Shown: in pieces, positions 49,415 to 62,368 of the stretch
How positions within the stretch are numbered: the stretch's first letter is position 1
How the letters are laid out: every line of letters begins with the position of its first letter
NCBI RefSeq assembly: GCF_036588685.1
Contig: NC_086383.1
Location: 37,518,171 to 37,582,170 of the forward strand
Source: Mytilus trossulus
Lineage: Eukaryota > Mollusca > Bivalvia > Mytilida > Mytilidae
DNA length: 64,000 nt
Direction: 5' to 3'
Program-made: the position numbers and the translations under genes
Notes under the pieces: generated by a model
What the model was told of the DNA's origin: nothing
The model's database searches: none
Seen by the model: only the letters and a program-made list of their open reading frames with translations

Positions 49415-49440
49415 GTATACTTCGTCATGCATAAGTACCT
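49415..49440 (-). other. Possible 5' UTR exon of the SRCR gene
   Basis: Downstream of the TATA-like sequence, two donor candidates exist on the minus strand: CAG|GTACTT after 49439 and TAC|GTAAGA after 49415. Either could splice to the TTTTATAG just upstream of the ATG. Confidence 0.3.
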
Positions 49441-49463
49441 GTCGTTAGAGGTGTCTGTACGCT

Positions 49464-49471
49464 CTTATATA
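49464..49471 (-). promoter_or_regulatory. Candidate TATA box of the SRCR gene
   Basis: On the minus strand TATATAAG is followed by GAGCGTACAGACACCTC, a reasonable transcription-start region about 30 bp downstream. It lies ~430 bp upstream of the ATG, consistent with a separate 5' UTR exon. No transcript evidence is available. Confidence 0.4.
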
Positions 49472-49926
49472 TGTATACATCGCACATGTACCAAATATTT
49501 CCATAGAAAAAAAAGGTGATAAAAAAACGTAAAACTTATATGCAATAAAAACGCTTTAGTATACCATTTGACACATTGATGTTGTTGCCCTCAATGAAAA
49601 AGTATTGTATTCTAAATCCTTATTTGAAGTCGAAAGTAAGCTCTTTGTTCAATTCATTTCAATCATCGCATTACCTGGAGAGGTTCCTAACAAATCTTTG
49701 TGTGCAAGATTAATGAGGATATAGACAATACAACTGTTATAATGTACCAGAACAACTTCACCAGTTTGTTTGAAAAATACATAGACAATGAAAACATTGA
49801 GACAACAATTGCTAATAGCAAGTGATAATGTAGAGCAATGTATGTTCACGACAAATAAATGAAATAAGAAAACGTCAATATTATACATCGGAAAAAACAC
49901 ATATAATGTATAGGTGTACAATACAA

Positions 49927-50040
49927 CTACAGAAAAAAATAGAATCACAAAAATACTGAACTCAGAGGAAAATTCAATCGGAAAGTCCCTTATCAAATAA
50001 ACAACTGTCATTTTCCTGACTTGATATAGGCATTTTCAGA
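49927..50040 (-). repeat. Partial copy of the ~320-bp repeat, upstream of the SRCR promoter
   Basis: It contains ATCACAAAAATACTGAACTC followed by AGAGGAAAATT and CCTGACTTGATATAGGCA. A 120-codon minus-strand frame across it is an artefact of the repeat. Confidence 0.7.
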
Positions 50041-52440
50041 AACGACTACTTGCGGCACGCGGAAATGTTGTACTATATGTATATTGTGTATACTACTGCA
50101 TAATATCTAATGTTTTTATTATTCTAAAACATAATAAAGGTTCGCTGCATTTGAACAAGTTTTTGAAGAATGGAGATTTTCTATTTCTCTGGTTAGTTTT
50201 TTTCTCCCTTTTTTAAATTGTCAAGATAACTATTCGTATACTAACATACATCTAAATATACCATTAGTCAGCTGTTGTATCGGTTTCCTTTAGAAATGCG
50301 TGGATCAAGTAACACATTATATGAATGAATAGTATTGAAAAGTTAGCTAGGGTTTTAAACTACTTCTTTTGTGTTATATTCTTCATATTTTATATTTGAT
50401 CTTTTTAACTATTTAAATTGTAACATGACAACCTAAAATTAAAATGAGTGCATGTACACTAGAACATTTATGGCCATAAAGGTAATTTAGAAAAAAAGAA
50501 ATATATAAAGCGTCAATATAGTTGTTAGTATTACAATATAAACGCATGCATTGCACGTTAAATCGACATTAAATGCAACATAACTATATTAAAAACAGAG
50601 TTTGTATAGACAAAGTCACTACACAATTGTTCTTATAATATTTAAAAATTGCATTACATGTATGTTTAATTACAGTACGTTATTTTGATTGTCTAAAAGC
50701 GATCTAGCGTCAATCTTAAATAAACTTTCATTTCAATATTAAATATTACATTCATGATGACACTAGCTTCCACAATAAAGTGCATAGGTAATTAAGATGA
50801 ACTTAATATAAACTATAGTTTCATGAACCTAGTAAAAAAGATTAAAAGTGTTGAACGCTTCGTTCAGAAATGTATATAATGGAAAGGCATTATAGAAAGT
50901 GCGTACATTTTATGAATGAAGGAACTCCGTACGTCGTACAAAATGTACTCATCCTCAATTCATTTATTTAAAGAAACATTCAATTCTTTAATATAGTATG
51001 AAAGAATAATGTTAACAGCAGTTTAATTTTGATACAAACAAATAATATTGGGAATGGAAAGTTTGTTTTACTTCTGCTACAGTCCCAATTAAGCAAAAAT
51101 AGGATTCTAAATATCTAATTTCAGAAATGAATCGGTATATGTGTTCACACTTGTGCATCTATAAAACACGAAACCTCAAGTGGAATTGAAATGCCATCGA
51201 TTGTTCATCTACATAAATGTTCGAATTTCGCTTCTTGATTTTTAAATCAATACACTGACATTTCATGGAAAGTAAATTATCCAACCTTCTCCAAACGGTC
51301 AACTGAAAAAAAATCTTTACTATTTCTTTGTTATGATACTTTTATTATAATACTTGTGTGATCCTTGAATGAAAATTATGTCCTCCCAAAAGTATCATTT
51401 GTTATAAAGTAAAAAAAATCACCCAAGATGCAAAATTCAAATTAAAAAAATCTATAAATCACCAAAAATAGAATACTTACAGATTTATCCTTTACCAAAA
51501 ATAAACTGTTATGGTTAGCTGCATACTGCGATAAACGTATCCGTCATACTATTTAAATTAAAGAAATATAAGTGATAAATACTCTCTGAAAACGTCCAAT
51601 AAAGACACGGATACATCATGCTATAAAACAACTGTGGGTTTAAGTCAAAAATGGGGACAAAACCATTCGTTGTAATCTGAACGCGACCAGATAAAGTATG
51701 TGATATCAGAATGTAGTTTATATTACGAAGTGTTGATTTTTTTAAAGTATATGTCAGCTATAGGCTTACACGTAAGAAGTTTATTAAAATTTTGTTTATG
51801 TTTAGAAGTATTTATTTCTTACTTAGCTTTATAGTACATTTAAAAAACATTCAAGGTTCTTTAAATGTAAGAATATCAAGAGAATGTTACCACATGCTAT
51901 ACGACATAAGCAAAACGTCAAATTCTAAAATTACACATTATAGAATTTTATGATTCAGCATAAGTTCGGTTATAACAATGTAGCATATTAGTGTAATTGA
52001 CCTTTTCTCCTTGTCATATATAAGTAATCAAGAAAACTAGTACAATAACACATAACTTATGTTTCTTGTCAGACCATGTGTTGAAATCGCGTACTGATTG
52101 GTGTTATGTTTTATTTTTCGTTCAAAGGGGGGATGTGTTATCAAATTCTATTTTATTTTATCATCTAACCGCGTGATCACTAAGTGTTTGATGCTAGTGT
52201 AGAAAAAAATCTGGATTGAGGCATATATAGTTCTTAAGTTTTAGATAATTACAACAAATTGCTATTGCATTTTTTTTTTTTTTATTCAAATTTACTGATT
52301 TGTTTATTTTGTTATCAGACAAATTGTATGAACATACTTCAAGTTTTGAGTACCTACTGAAAAGATTTTCATAAAACGAGTAAAACAAAGGCATAAAGGA
52401 AACTTAGGTCGATTGTTTTTGGTTCTTCAGAAAGTACACA
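50041..52440. other. Gene-poor AT-rich region
   Basis: No gene, RNA or clear repeat is recognised. Confidence 0.5.
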
Positions 52441-52732
52441 TATCCTCAGTGATTGACATAATCTTGCATCCAGTTCATGTTAAGTTATGGGCATATAACA
52501 CTCTAGAGGAAAGAACCGAATACAAGATAATATCTATACGTTTCAGAAACCAAAATGTGGACTAATATGCACAATGCAATGCACAAGAGTTAACTGGATA
52601 AAGTGCGCAGTTGTTTCTTATATAACTACTCTGGAGCTCATAAAATGAAGCATTATAATCAACATTATTGTCATCCGAGATATATATAATCTTATTTTTC
52701 CATTGTTATGAAAAAGTAAGCACAAACATACC

Positions 52733-52812
52733 AATACACTTGCCCTATTTGACCTTTCCCTTGAAAATAGATAAAGTGAAGGTGTGTTCCATCAACATGA
52801 TCACATGGTAAT
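52733..52812 (-). pseudogene. Coding-like fragment, unrecognised
   Basis: The minus strand has an open stretch reading LPCDHVDGTHLHFIYFQGKG then QIGQVYW, ending at a TTG|GTATGT donor-like site. An in-frame stop lies just upstream and no acceptor is seen. It may be a decayed exon. Confidence 0.2.
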
Positions 52813-53012
52813 GTTTAAGTTTGTGTAATGTTGTCTCGTGCTCATCAACCCAATATGCATACATGTAATACCAATATTAAAATATGAATATTAAAACAAA
52901 TCCACATTTTTGTACTTATGGGTGGGAGAGGGGGGAACTTATCAAGAACCTCATCAACCCAAACAGGCAATATGTATTGCCTGACCAAACATAGCCCTTA
53001 AACCAACCACCA

Positions 53013-53098
53013 CTTGGATATTGAAAGAATGAGGATGTATCACATGTACATCCGCCAAAGATATCAACCAATGAGGTTATATCCTCAGTGATTGACAT
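53013..53098 (-). pseudogene. Possible exon copy, paralogous to 55052-55144
   Basis: The minus strand encodes SLVDIFGGCTCDTSSFFQYP followed by SGG. The block D-I-x-G-G-x-T-C-D-T-S-x-F-F-Q-Y-P-S is shared with 55052-55144 and then the two diverge. No consensus acceptor is obvious. Confidence 0.3.
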
Positions 53099-53252
53099 AA
53101 TCTTGCATTCAGTTCATGTTAAGTTATGGGCATAGAAAAACTCTATAGTCCATACAGCATATTTGCAGGCCAATCTCAAATTACACCACTAGCAAGGCTT
53201 TCCCTTAAGGAATAGTATTCCCATTACGCAAAACAAGAATATTATTAACACT

Positions 53253-53591
53253 TTTATTAAATTTAATTCCTTAATTACTTTACTTTAAAATATTTCAAGA
53301 TACATGTACACAGTTCTTTATAAATAGTTCATAATTCAATAACGTCTAATGAATTTGACCACATAGACTTTAAAAGTTGAGTTAAGGCAATGAAATCATA
53401 TCAACATGAACATTGTCATTATTTAATAACATCTTCGGCATATGGAAAGCTTGTAAGCAAAGGGACTTCACCTCCAAGTGTAAACTTTGCTGGCTTGTCT
53501 CTTTCTTTACTGTTGTTGAATCAAACACACTTTTTACTTCTTAATCAGGAACATTGACAATTGTATTTCCACTTGATTCTTCACAACTCTG
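53253..53591 (-). CDS. Candidate terminal exon of a second minus-strand gene
   Basis: The acceptor ATATATTTTCAG precedes 53591. In phase 0 the exon encodes QSCEESSGNTIVNVPD and a TAA at 53541-53543. An AATAAA lies at 53253-53258 with T/G-rich sequence just beyond it. The upstream candidate exon at 55052-55144 ends in phase 0 and would join. The product family is unknown. Confidence 0.35.
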
Positions 53592-54649
53592 CTGAAAATA
53601 TATTAACCAATAACAAGATGTTTATTTGTACTTAAGACAGCATGAGTCACACTTTGAAATAGAAAAATCCATTTGCCTACAATCCACGTGGAAAACCACT
53701 AGGGAATCAGTGTCCCTCGAACTATAGACATAGAAATTTAAATTAAAGAAAATTAAGTATACATTTGAACTAGCATACAAAATCATTCAACATCATATTT
53801 ATTAGATAAAACAAAACAAAAAATAGAACAATCATTATTTAATCTGCCAAGACAAAAGATTCATGCGACATATGTTAACATATGTCAATGAAAGTATATA
53901 CACATCCAATAGTAAACATGAAATTACGGACAAATTATTAGAATTACAAAAAAGGTTTATTTGAACATAAAGCTGCTTTCATCACAAGTACCGTGCAATA
54001 TTGACATGATCATCTTCTGTCTTTCTCAACACAGACATACATAATTTAGTGTTATATCCGTATTTTCCCATTCATTTTCTTTTTTCTTTCTTATATATAT
54101 CTTTAAAAAAAACCTAAACATCACTTCAATATTAATTGCAATTTGTCCTCACCATATTCTGATCAGAAAAATCCTTTCCTTTTATGCTATTCGAACTCAT
54201 CGACATGAATCATCGTGCAATGTCATATTGCTTCTTCTTCATTCATCAGAGGTAACACCATCTGAAAACAAAAACATTCTATTCAATTTTATGTACAATC
54301 AAACAGACCGCTGAACGCGGACCTCGACGAAGAAACATCATAATTCAATACACATCACTCCGGTAAACAACAATGATATCAAGTGACATGTCACATTAAA
54401 TTATTCCACTTTCTCAATATTTCTATTTTTTTTCTAACAAAGTCTTTAAAGACCATTTTCTATCAGTATGTACTATGTAGTAATCAAGTAAAAGTCCAAA
54501 ACACTCAAAAGAAACAAAAGAAACTATTTACGCTTTTAACAATTTTTTATTCTCCTTTCAATTACAGATTTCCAAATGGCCAGAGCTCCCACTTCCATAT
54601 ATATTCTATATAGCGATAGCACTTTGCCCTGCGTTTACGCCATAACAAA

Positions 54650-55005
54650 TATCTGACCACCTGGGTTAATAATAACTACCGACCAAGGTCCAAATTCCAA
54701 AACATTTTGCCACCAAGGTCAAATATTACCATCTAGTTCTATCAAGAAGCCGCCAAGGCGAATATCAATAACCACCAAGGTCTTGACGCCCCAAGGCTAG
54801 TATTTTTAATTTAATATTGCCATCAAGCAAATAGGAAAAATTATAAAAATTACCAGCTAGGGCTATTGCCACCAATGCATATATAAATGACCACAAAGGT
54901 CTTTTGCCACCGAGGCATATATAAATGACCACCTAGGTCTATTGCCACCAAGGCATATATAAATGACCACCAAGGTCTTAAAGCCACTAAGGCATATATA
55001 AGTAA
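54650..55005. repeat. Degenerate 38-bp minisatellite (CCACCAAGG motif)
   Basis: Units starting TTGCCACC at 54866, 54904 and 54942, and the related AAGCCACT at ~54980, are spaced 38 bp. Each holds two CCACCAAGG-like motifs separated by a CATATATAAATGA spacer. More diverged units extend left to ~54650. Confidence 0.85.
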
Positions 55006-55051
55006 AAGTTAAAGAATATAGTTACTTTGCCGACAACACGTGGAGCATAAC

Positions 55052-55144
55052 CTTCCCACAGCTTGGATATTGAAAGAATGGGGATGTATCACATGTACTT
55101 CCGCCAACGATATCCACAAATGAGATTAAGAATATGGAATTACA
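55052..55144 (-). CDS. Candidate phase-0 exon of a second minus-strand gene
   Basis: It is bounded by the acceptor TTCCTCATGCTTGCACAG and the donor GGGAAG|GTTATG. The 93-nt segment encodes 31 residues, CNSIFLISFVDIVGGSTCDT then SPFFQYPSCGK. A related block at 53013-53098 suggests that this coding motif has been duplicated. No known domain is recognised. Confidence 0.35.
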
Positions 55145-55508
55145 CTGTGCAAGCATGAGGAAATAATATATATAATATAAGTGTACTACCACCAAATCAT
55201 GCATGGTACGTCAAATTATACCATATCTTACCAAAGAGATTAACAGTATAATGTCCAAAAGTCAGTTAAACTGCATTTATTTTAAAAACGAAATTATCCT
55301 TCTAATTAGTCTTCTATAACATGTATAAGGCAGATACATGTACACTATTGTTTAATTTTGTGCCGGTGTTCGATAGGTTGTTTAAGAAATGTTCTATTTA
55401 TCATATATTTAATGTTTAAATGTAGATGTACCAACCATTGCGTTAACATTAATGTGAATATTTTTGCATTTTGAAAAAAAATACCCAATTTAAGCTAATT
55501 ATGTTTTT

Positions 55509-55831
55509 GTTCATTTCAATTGCTAATTATTATTTTGTTCATTTCAATTGCTAATTATTATTTTGTTCATTTCAATTGCTAATTATTATTTTGTTCATTT
55601 CAATTGCTAATTATTATTTTGTTCATTTCAATTGCTAATTATTATTTTGTTCATTTCAATTGCTAATTATTATTTTGTTCATTTCAATTGCTAATTATTA
55701 TTTTGTTCATTTCAATTGCTAATTATTATTTTGTTCATTTCAATTGCTAATTATTATTTTGTTCATTTCAATTGCTAATTATTATTTTGTTCATTTCAAT
55801 TGCTAATTATTATTTTGTTCATTTCAATTGC
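55509..55831. repeat. Perfect 28-bp minisatellite, 11.5 copies
   Basis: Eleven identical 28-bp units (GTTCATTTCAATTGC then TAATTATTATTTT) plus a 15-bp partial unit. I see no variant positions. Such perfection implies very recent expansion or conversion. Confidence 0.97.
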
Positions 55832-56027
55832 GATTTGGAGATTTAATTGTTTGTTTAAATACTATATTTCTTAACAGATACATATCACCACTAGTTAACA
55901 AATTGAACTTAGGTAAATAGTAGTTATATTGCTTCCTACGTGATTTTCATATTGCACAAAGATGACGAATTGTAAAATCTCCGTTATCTTTGGTTATTTT
56001 CTGCACTTATCTCTCTGCGTCTTTACA

Positions 56028-59000
56028 TAGTCCAGTCGATTTGTGCAGATTTTTGACAAAATTGCTCAGAATGTGGTAAAAGCATGAAATTTGGAATAGA
56101 GGAAGTATATGTCATGGACAACATTTTAAGCTATGGACCCACTCTGAAAGTCAAAATTTGCGGAAGAGGCGGCCATTTTAAAATGGCGGCCGTTTGATCT
56201 CTATAGATTAATAAACAAAATTCTAAAAAAAATATTAGAGAAGATATTGACATGAAACCTGGGTAGTATAATAACAGTGCTGATTCCAATTGTCTTGTTG
56301 AACAAAGTTTTTGAAAATATTACCAATATTGAATGGCGGCCATCTTGAAAAATCTTTGTTTTTTAAGCCAAAAAAAGTAGTCATTATTCGATGAAAATTA
56401 AAAAAAAAAAAACGATGTCGAAGATATACAAATGTATTTGTTTGAGCTATATAAAAAGGACGAAAAGCGAGCCTATAAACCCCCTCCCCGAGTTTTTCTT
56501 TTGTTTCGTAGAGGGTACAAATTACTTTATATTTTCCGACAATGTACATGTCTCTAATGTTCAAAAGTAATCGACATAGCTAAAATGCGACCACAAAGAA
56601 GATCATAAAATGAACTATAACATGTATAACTCTAAAAGCAATATTCCTGCCACCGCTTGTTCAACATAGAATAACAGGAGAATTTTATTTTACAAGTATA
56701 AATAAAGCAAAAAAAATATTTGTATACCTGTCATTTATAATAGTTGACTGATTACATGAAAATTCGTTTTGTTGATATTGTTCATTTGAAACAACTTTCA
56801 AAAACCTTGATTGCAGACATAATGAATTTCATATCATACAAGTAAATAATGTTATAGGAAGACCAACTGCTCAAATGTTCTCAATTATATTTAACAAAAA
56901 ATTAAATGTACATGATTTGTCAAACCTCATCACTCTGTCTATCATGTTCTATCACATTGTCCTCCACATTTACATACGTAATACTGCCTTTACACATTTG
57001 CATTTCCTTAGTAACCGTGTTCACTTTGACTCATCAGTTAAGCGCTTGCTGCAAAAAGTTATTATAAAGTCATATGGTATATTCATCCCAGATGACAAGG
57101 ACTGTCATCTGAGGACTTCATATGTATTGATTTTTTGGTAGCCATTTTGAATGATGGCCATTTTGAAAACATGAATTTCCAATATAACATTATTCGCTAA
57201 TCTTATTTATTCACTGATTGCATTCACACTTTTTTCTACTAATATGCATTAGATATTTATAAAATGGTCAGATAAGGCATGCACATGTTTACACAATAAA
57301 GATATCAGTATAAGAATTTCTAACTGTTACCTACACGTTTGCCTAAGTAACTTTGTAAAACAGAAATTACGAATATAATATAATTTATGACTGAACGTTG
57401 TTGTTGGAAAATATCAAAATAATAGATTTCCAAAACACTGGAGCTAGATATCAGAAGAAAATAATGAGCGTTTAGAGTAGAAGGAATGTGTGAAACGGCA
57501 AGAGAGGACATGTGAGGGTTTGCATGCAATGGCAAGCAGATCCAAACAGAACAGACATAGACATTTGAGCTGGCAATCACTCTTTTTGATGCAGGCATAC
57601 AACAATGTTGGGTCTTGAATTTGTTTTTCTTCCGCTCAATTTGAAACAGTTGAATGAGGGTTATGGAACTGCAGAAGCACTCAAGACGGCACAAATCCTG
57701 TCAAACAAATTTTCAGACCTCAAAATATTTCATCAGTAAAAGGGAAAACATACTTCTGATGTTGGAGATACATTGCCAGTTGAAAGAAAACAAGAAGTAA
57801 CTAGACACTGTTAAGTGATACTGAATCAACACAAACAATGACTGCAATGTATTTTTTCTGTGGTGATGTATCTGAAGATTTCCATGATACTTCGAAATTT
57901 AAAAATTGACAAAAATGGGACATGACTGTAATGGGACATGACTGTACAACTGTACTACAAGACATATTTCCTTAGCCATAGTAAGAGCTGGAGATTTCAA
58001 ATCACCAGTATCCTGCTTAATGATTGATAAAACTTGACATAGCAAATAGGCAGAATAAAAGACATAGAAAGAAAGCCAAGAATATTTTATCCTTGGAGTT
58101 GTGCTTTTCAAAAATATAAAATAGATTGACGACACACGGTCTGGCAGAGGTATTGTACCAATCTCCAAGCTTGCAGATCACGCTAAATTGTACAATAAAC
58201 GCCAGGAACAACTTGTAGTTATCATGGAAGGAAGGACTGATGCAACGCATCTAACAAAACAGGAATGTAACTAACAAAGGATGGCCAACCATCGAGACAC
58301 AATCCAGTGATATCGATGAGTGGACGACAACACTCACCATTTCTCAGCTATAATAGTTCAATTGTGCAACTCGTCATCGAAGGGATGCAACTGCAACTGA
58401 TCAGTCCTCCGATAGAGAGTAAGATGTCTCAAAGATTGAGGAACGGAATCATTTTTAAAGCCTACAATGAATGTCCCTGTAAACCTTTCTATAGAAGAAA
58501 GCCTAACCCTTCAAACTATTCTAGTTACTTTGACTATGAAGAGGCATTCCCCATCACGACTTAAACATTTTGTAAAAGACATGGCCTGTTTCAGATTTTC
58601 CCCGACATATTCATTGAGAATCCAGAGAAAGACGCAACCTTTCATGTGTGCTTGCATATCATCTATGGTAGCTAGTATTCAATTTTTCATAAATGTTGTA
58701 TTAATCATTCCATCCATGACAACTAGTATTTACTAAGGACGTTTACTGTACCATTTTTCCATATCATCAATTTCAAATATTAAAACAATATCTGTTCCAG
58801 ACTGTGAGCTATCACTGTTTTCTATTTTTTTGGCAACCCCTATTGCAATGGATAACAGATTTTTGTCTTTCTTTCTGTGTCTCGAATTCTGTCTTATTGA
58901 CTTGATGTGCAGTTTTAACACACATTTAGCATGAGATCGGCTCCTGAAATATTAATCGTCAGCACTGTAGCTGGCTCAAAGAACAATGGTTAGTAGTTCA

Positions 59001-60035
59001 AGTGACAGTCACATACTCTATTGTCAATCACAATTGTTGATGCTTCATGATGATAGTAATACCTCATCACAAAGAAATACAGAAATATCTGCAATCATTG
59101 TTCTTGTTGATTCATCACAACTGTGGCTGGTTATTCTACTGGGTTTTTTAATCCTTGAATCATTTTTTTTCTGACTATATATATTAAGATTTGCTTTGAA
59201 AGGATTAGTACCTTTTGCCTTGTGATTCTCCCATTGTATGGCCTTCATCATCGTTGAACAGTTGTATGCTTACAAAAAATGACTGATTACGAGCTCAAAT
59301 GTCTATGTCTGCTCTTTTTGTATTTGCTTGGCATTGTAAATCATCACGTGTCCTCTCTTCCCGATGCGGAATTTATTCATTTATTAGATTTGTTCAACTC
59401 TAGTGATTTTGATACCTACGTAATTTTTCCTGTTCAACATACAGTGCTCATATTTTATATACGGATTTTTTTAATGGTAAACAACTACCTAAGCCCTACA
59501 TACTAAACTGCAATTAATAGAATTTACGTATAAAATTTTATTTAAATACAGTTATTTGTTAACATAAGCATACCTTATTTGAGCACTTGGTGAATATATC
59601 TTATATGAAAAGCAACAGTCATTAATAAATGATTAGCAAAACTAGTTGTAAATGCATATAAAACTTAGTATTAATTTAAATTCAAAAAACAATGTAGGAC
59701 AGCGAATAATAATAATATATTGCAAATTTACGTTTCCAAAATGGCCATCTTTCAAGATGGCCACTAAATACTTCAATAGTCCTCAGTTTATATTCTTTGT
59801 CATAAGAAACACGAAAGTTTATCAAAATTAGTTAAGTAACAGATTTTTCATATTTTTTAAATAATTTTTGTTGACTTTTTGGACATGATTTCAAAATGGC
59901 TGCCCAGAGCCGCCATTTTGATTTTCTGAATTGGGTCCATAGCTATAAATGTTAGTTATGACCCCAACTAACACTCTGCAAAGTTTGATGCTTTTACCAC
60001 CTTCTGAGCAATTGTTTCACATTTCGACTGGACTA
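56028..60035. mobile_element. ~4-kb degenerate element with diverged inverted ends
   Basis: The left end starts TAGTCCAGTCGA (56028) and the right end is its inverse (60024-60035). Within them TTGCTCAGAA, GTGGTAAAAGCAT and GCTATGGACCCA occur in the same order, followed by CCATTTT/AAAATGG blocks. Short open frames of 60-125 codons on both strands are broken by stops and I cannot assign a transposase. It is most likely a decayed DNA transposon or a composite of two inverted repeats. Confidence 0.6.
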
Positions 60036-62340
60036 ACAATCCCTGTTTGAATTAAGAAGGTTTTATAATACAAGTTTAAATTGTGTTTCTGTAGTATAAA
60101 GTTTCAACATCCGCATTACATAAGAACATGTCAATGTATAACGAATTGTGCATCTGAAGTTTATCTTTGTGACATAAGATATCATACTGGCCGGTAAGAT
60201 CTAAACATTTATATTATTGATATCTTCACCATTTGGTGATATATGTTTCATGTACAAATAACATAATTAATTTCACAAACGTTTGTTGTAATTAGTTAAC
60301 CTCGAAAACTGTAATACATTTGCATATGCCATCTCATTCTTATGTGGGTGTGAACTACTTAACATCATAAAACTGAAAAAAAGACATACTTGAAACAACA
60401 GTTAAAAAACAAAATTATTATGTTAAATATAGAATGTTATAAAGACCTGATGAGCTATTTATTTAATACTAAACAAAAGAAATCTTTACATTTTACATCA
60501 TTATAACAAACTTGTTTACTCAACCAATAGCATTTAAAGGGTTACAGTTTTCCGAAATAGACATTCTCAGAAGAAATAGTCAATGTTTTTTTTCTATTAA
60601 AAACTCCCAGAGTAATATACCTTTCAATAGAGAAAACGAATGAAAACACAAGCTCTTCTTCCTTAACTAAAACGTAGTATTAACGGGGAGACTTGCTTTG
60701 CCTTGCCACTCATATAAATAAAACCTCAAGTCCACGATTTTCATTATGATAATGTCAACGAATAAAACTAACGAATTGAACAGTTAAAATACACAACTGG
60801 TGAATTTCATAAAATACGCACGTGTAAGACTGTATGTTATTCTTTAAATGTTTGTGTTGAGCGTAAGTGTCCTATAGTATTACTGTTACTAATGTAACAT
60901 CATTTTACAAATATTATGTGTAGTAATTGTTAAAAAATCTTTGAAACATATGTTAAATGTTCACTTCAAATATGTTTTCAAAGTATTTTCATCTTGTTCA
61001 TATTTTCATGATTTAACATATTTATCGGTATTTTTTACATTTTTCTGTGATGCGCACCATCAGTGAACATATATCAGTGGACTTCTACATAAACAAAAAT
61101 GCTTGTTCAAAGTCAGGAACATGGCACTTTTTGTCCATTCGTTTGATGTGTTTTTCGGAACTTCCCGTTTTGAATTTTCTTGAAGTTCAGTATTTTTGTG
61201 ATTTACTTTTTACCGTTCTACATATATCCCAGTTTACTGATATGCTTTACTGTTAAAAAGTCTGGTGCTGTTCAATTGTGTCTTTTCTTCTGATTCATGA
61301 AAGTATTATTATTTAAACCTATTCAGACACTATACAATGTAATAACTTATTATTAGACACACAACACACATGATGTTAAAAATATTCAATTGAATGTATC
61401 TGAAGTTTAAATAACAAAACAAATCAAAAAATCAAATATACACAGTTATAACATTGTCCTATGTTACTGTCATAAGGCTTACCATTTATAATCATTTTAA
61501 ATATTTTCTTTTATTTTGCTGAAACAAACCGAGTGTGTTTTTTTTTTAAATTGGGCGAAAAAAATTAGATATTAAAGTCCAAGGCATAAAAAAGTTGACA
61601 ATATGCCACACAGCCCTATATTTTAACCTTTGAAAAACATTGTGGAGTATATGAACTTTCAATTCTAGGATAAGATTATTTTATAAAAATTCATAGTAAA
61701 AGTAGTAAAGTTTAAGCCGCAAAAGGAGTTCCTATGGGAAATTTAATTTTCAATATTTACAGAAATGCAACTTTTTAAATCGACCATGGGTTCTAAATAA
61801 TAAGATACAAAATAGTTGTAACCTTGAAAGATGGTTTTAGCATTGTTTAGTGGTTCTAAAGTAGTGTTAGGGAACACATGTTTACTTGATGAAGTTTAAA
61901 ATTCAATGATCATTTACTTTGATAAACGTTGCCAAATTCATTTAAGTTATGTCAGTTGATCAGGTTATTCAAGCATTCATTTTGTTTGAGTTGATCAAAG
62001 ATTAGGACTTTAAACATAGTAATAAGATATTTTAAAAGATAGCTAGTTATATTTAAAACAGTTAATCAATTAAAATAATCGGTTTTGAAGTATGCCAAGG
62101 AATAATCGTAACCACGTTTAAAACAGAAGATAGATTATGGAATTAAGATTATCTAGTGAGTTACTTTTGATTGTTTTATTTAGTTCATTATTTCAAGCGT
62201 ATCGTGAAAGCAACACATTGTTTTATTGTATGCATTTTTCATTTCAAAAATCATTATAACTTCAAATTAACTTGCATATTGAAAATTAGTTCTACAATTC
62301 TTTTTATCATTATTTGAAATTACTAATTGAAAACCTGTAT
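60036..62340. other. Gene-poor AT-rich region
   Basis: No gene is recognised. 61095-61205 is a diverged fragment of the ~320-bp repeat family, with AAAGTCAGGAACATGGCA and GTTCAGTATTTTTGTGATTT. Confidence 0.5.
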
Positions 62341-62368
62341 TGCCTGTACATATATATATATATATATC

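Larger units (their letters stand above)
52443..53140. repeat. Segment bounded by ~55-bp direct repeats
   Basis: 52443-52498 and 53081-53136 are nearly identical (one clear mismatch), starting TATCCTCAGTGATTGACATA and ending GTTAAGTTATGGGCATA. About 580 bp lies between them. This could be a local duplication or a large target duplication. Confidence 0.8.

Noticed and set aside
49649..50011. 120-codon minus-strand frame upstream of the SRCR gene
   Set aside because: Its first part is read through a copy of the ~320-bp repeat. A seeming acceptor near 49762 turned out to be CAAACAAAC, with no AG.
55509..55831. CRISPR-like array
   Set aside because: The 28-bp units are contiguous and identical, with no spacers; it is a minisatellite in animal DNA.
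56235..59251. Several 60-125-codon frames between the inverted ends
   Set aside because: They overlap on both strands, are interrupted by stops when extended and show no recognised domain; treated as decayed element sequence.
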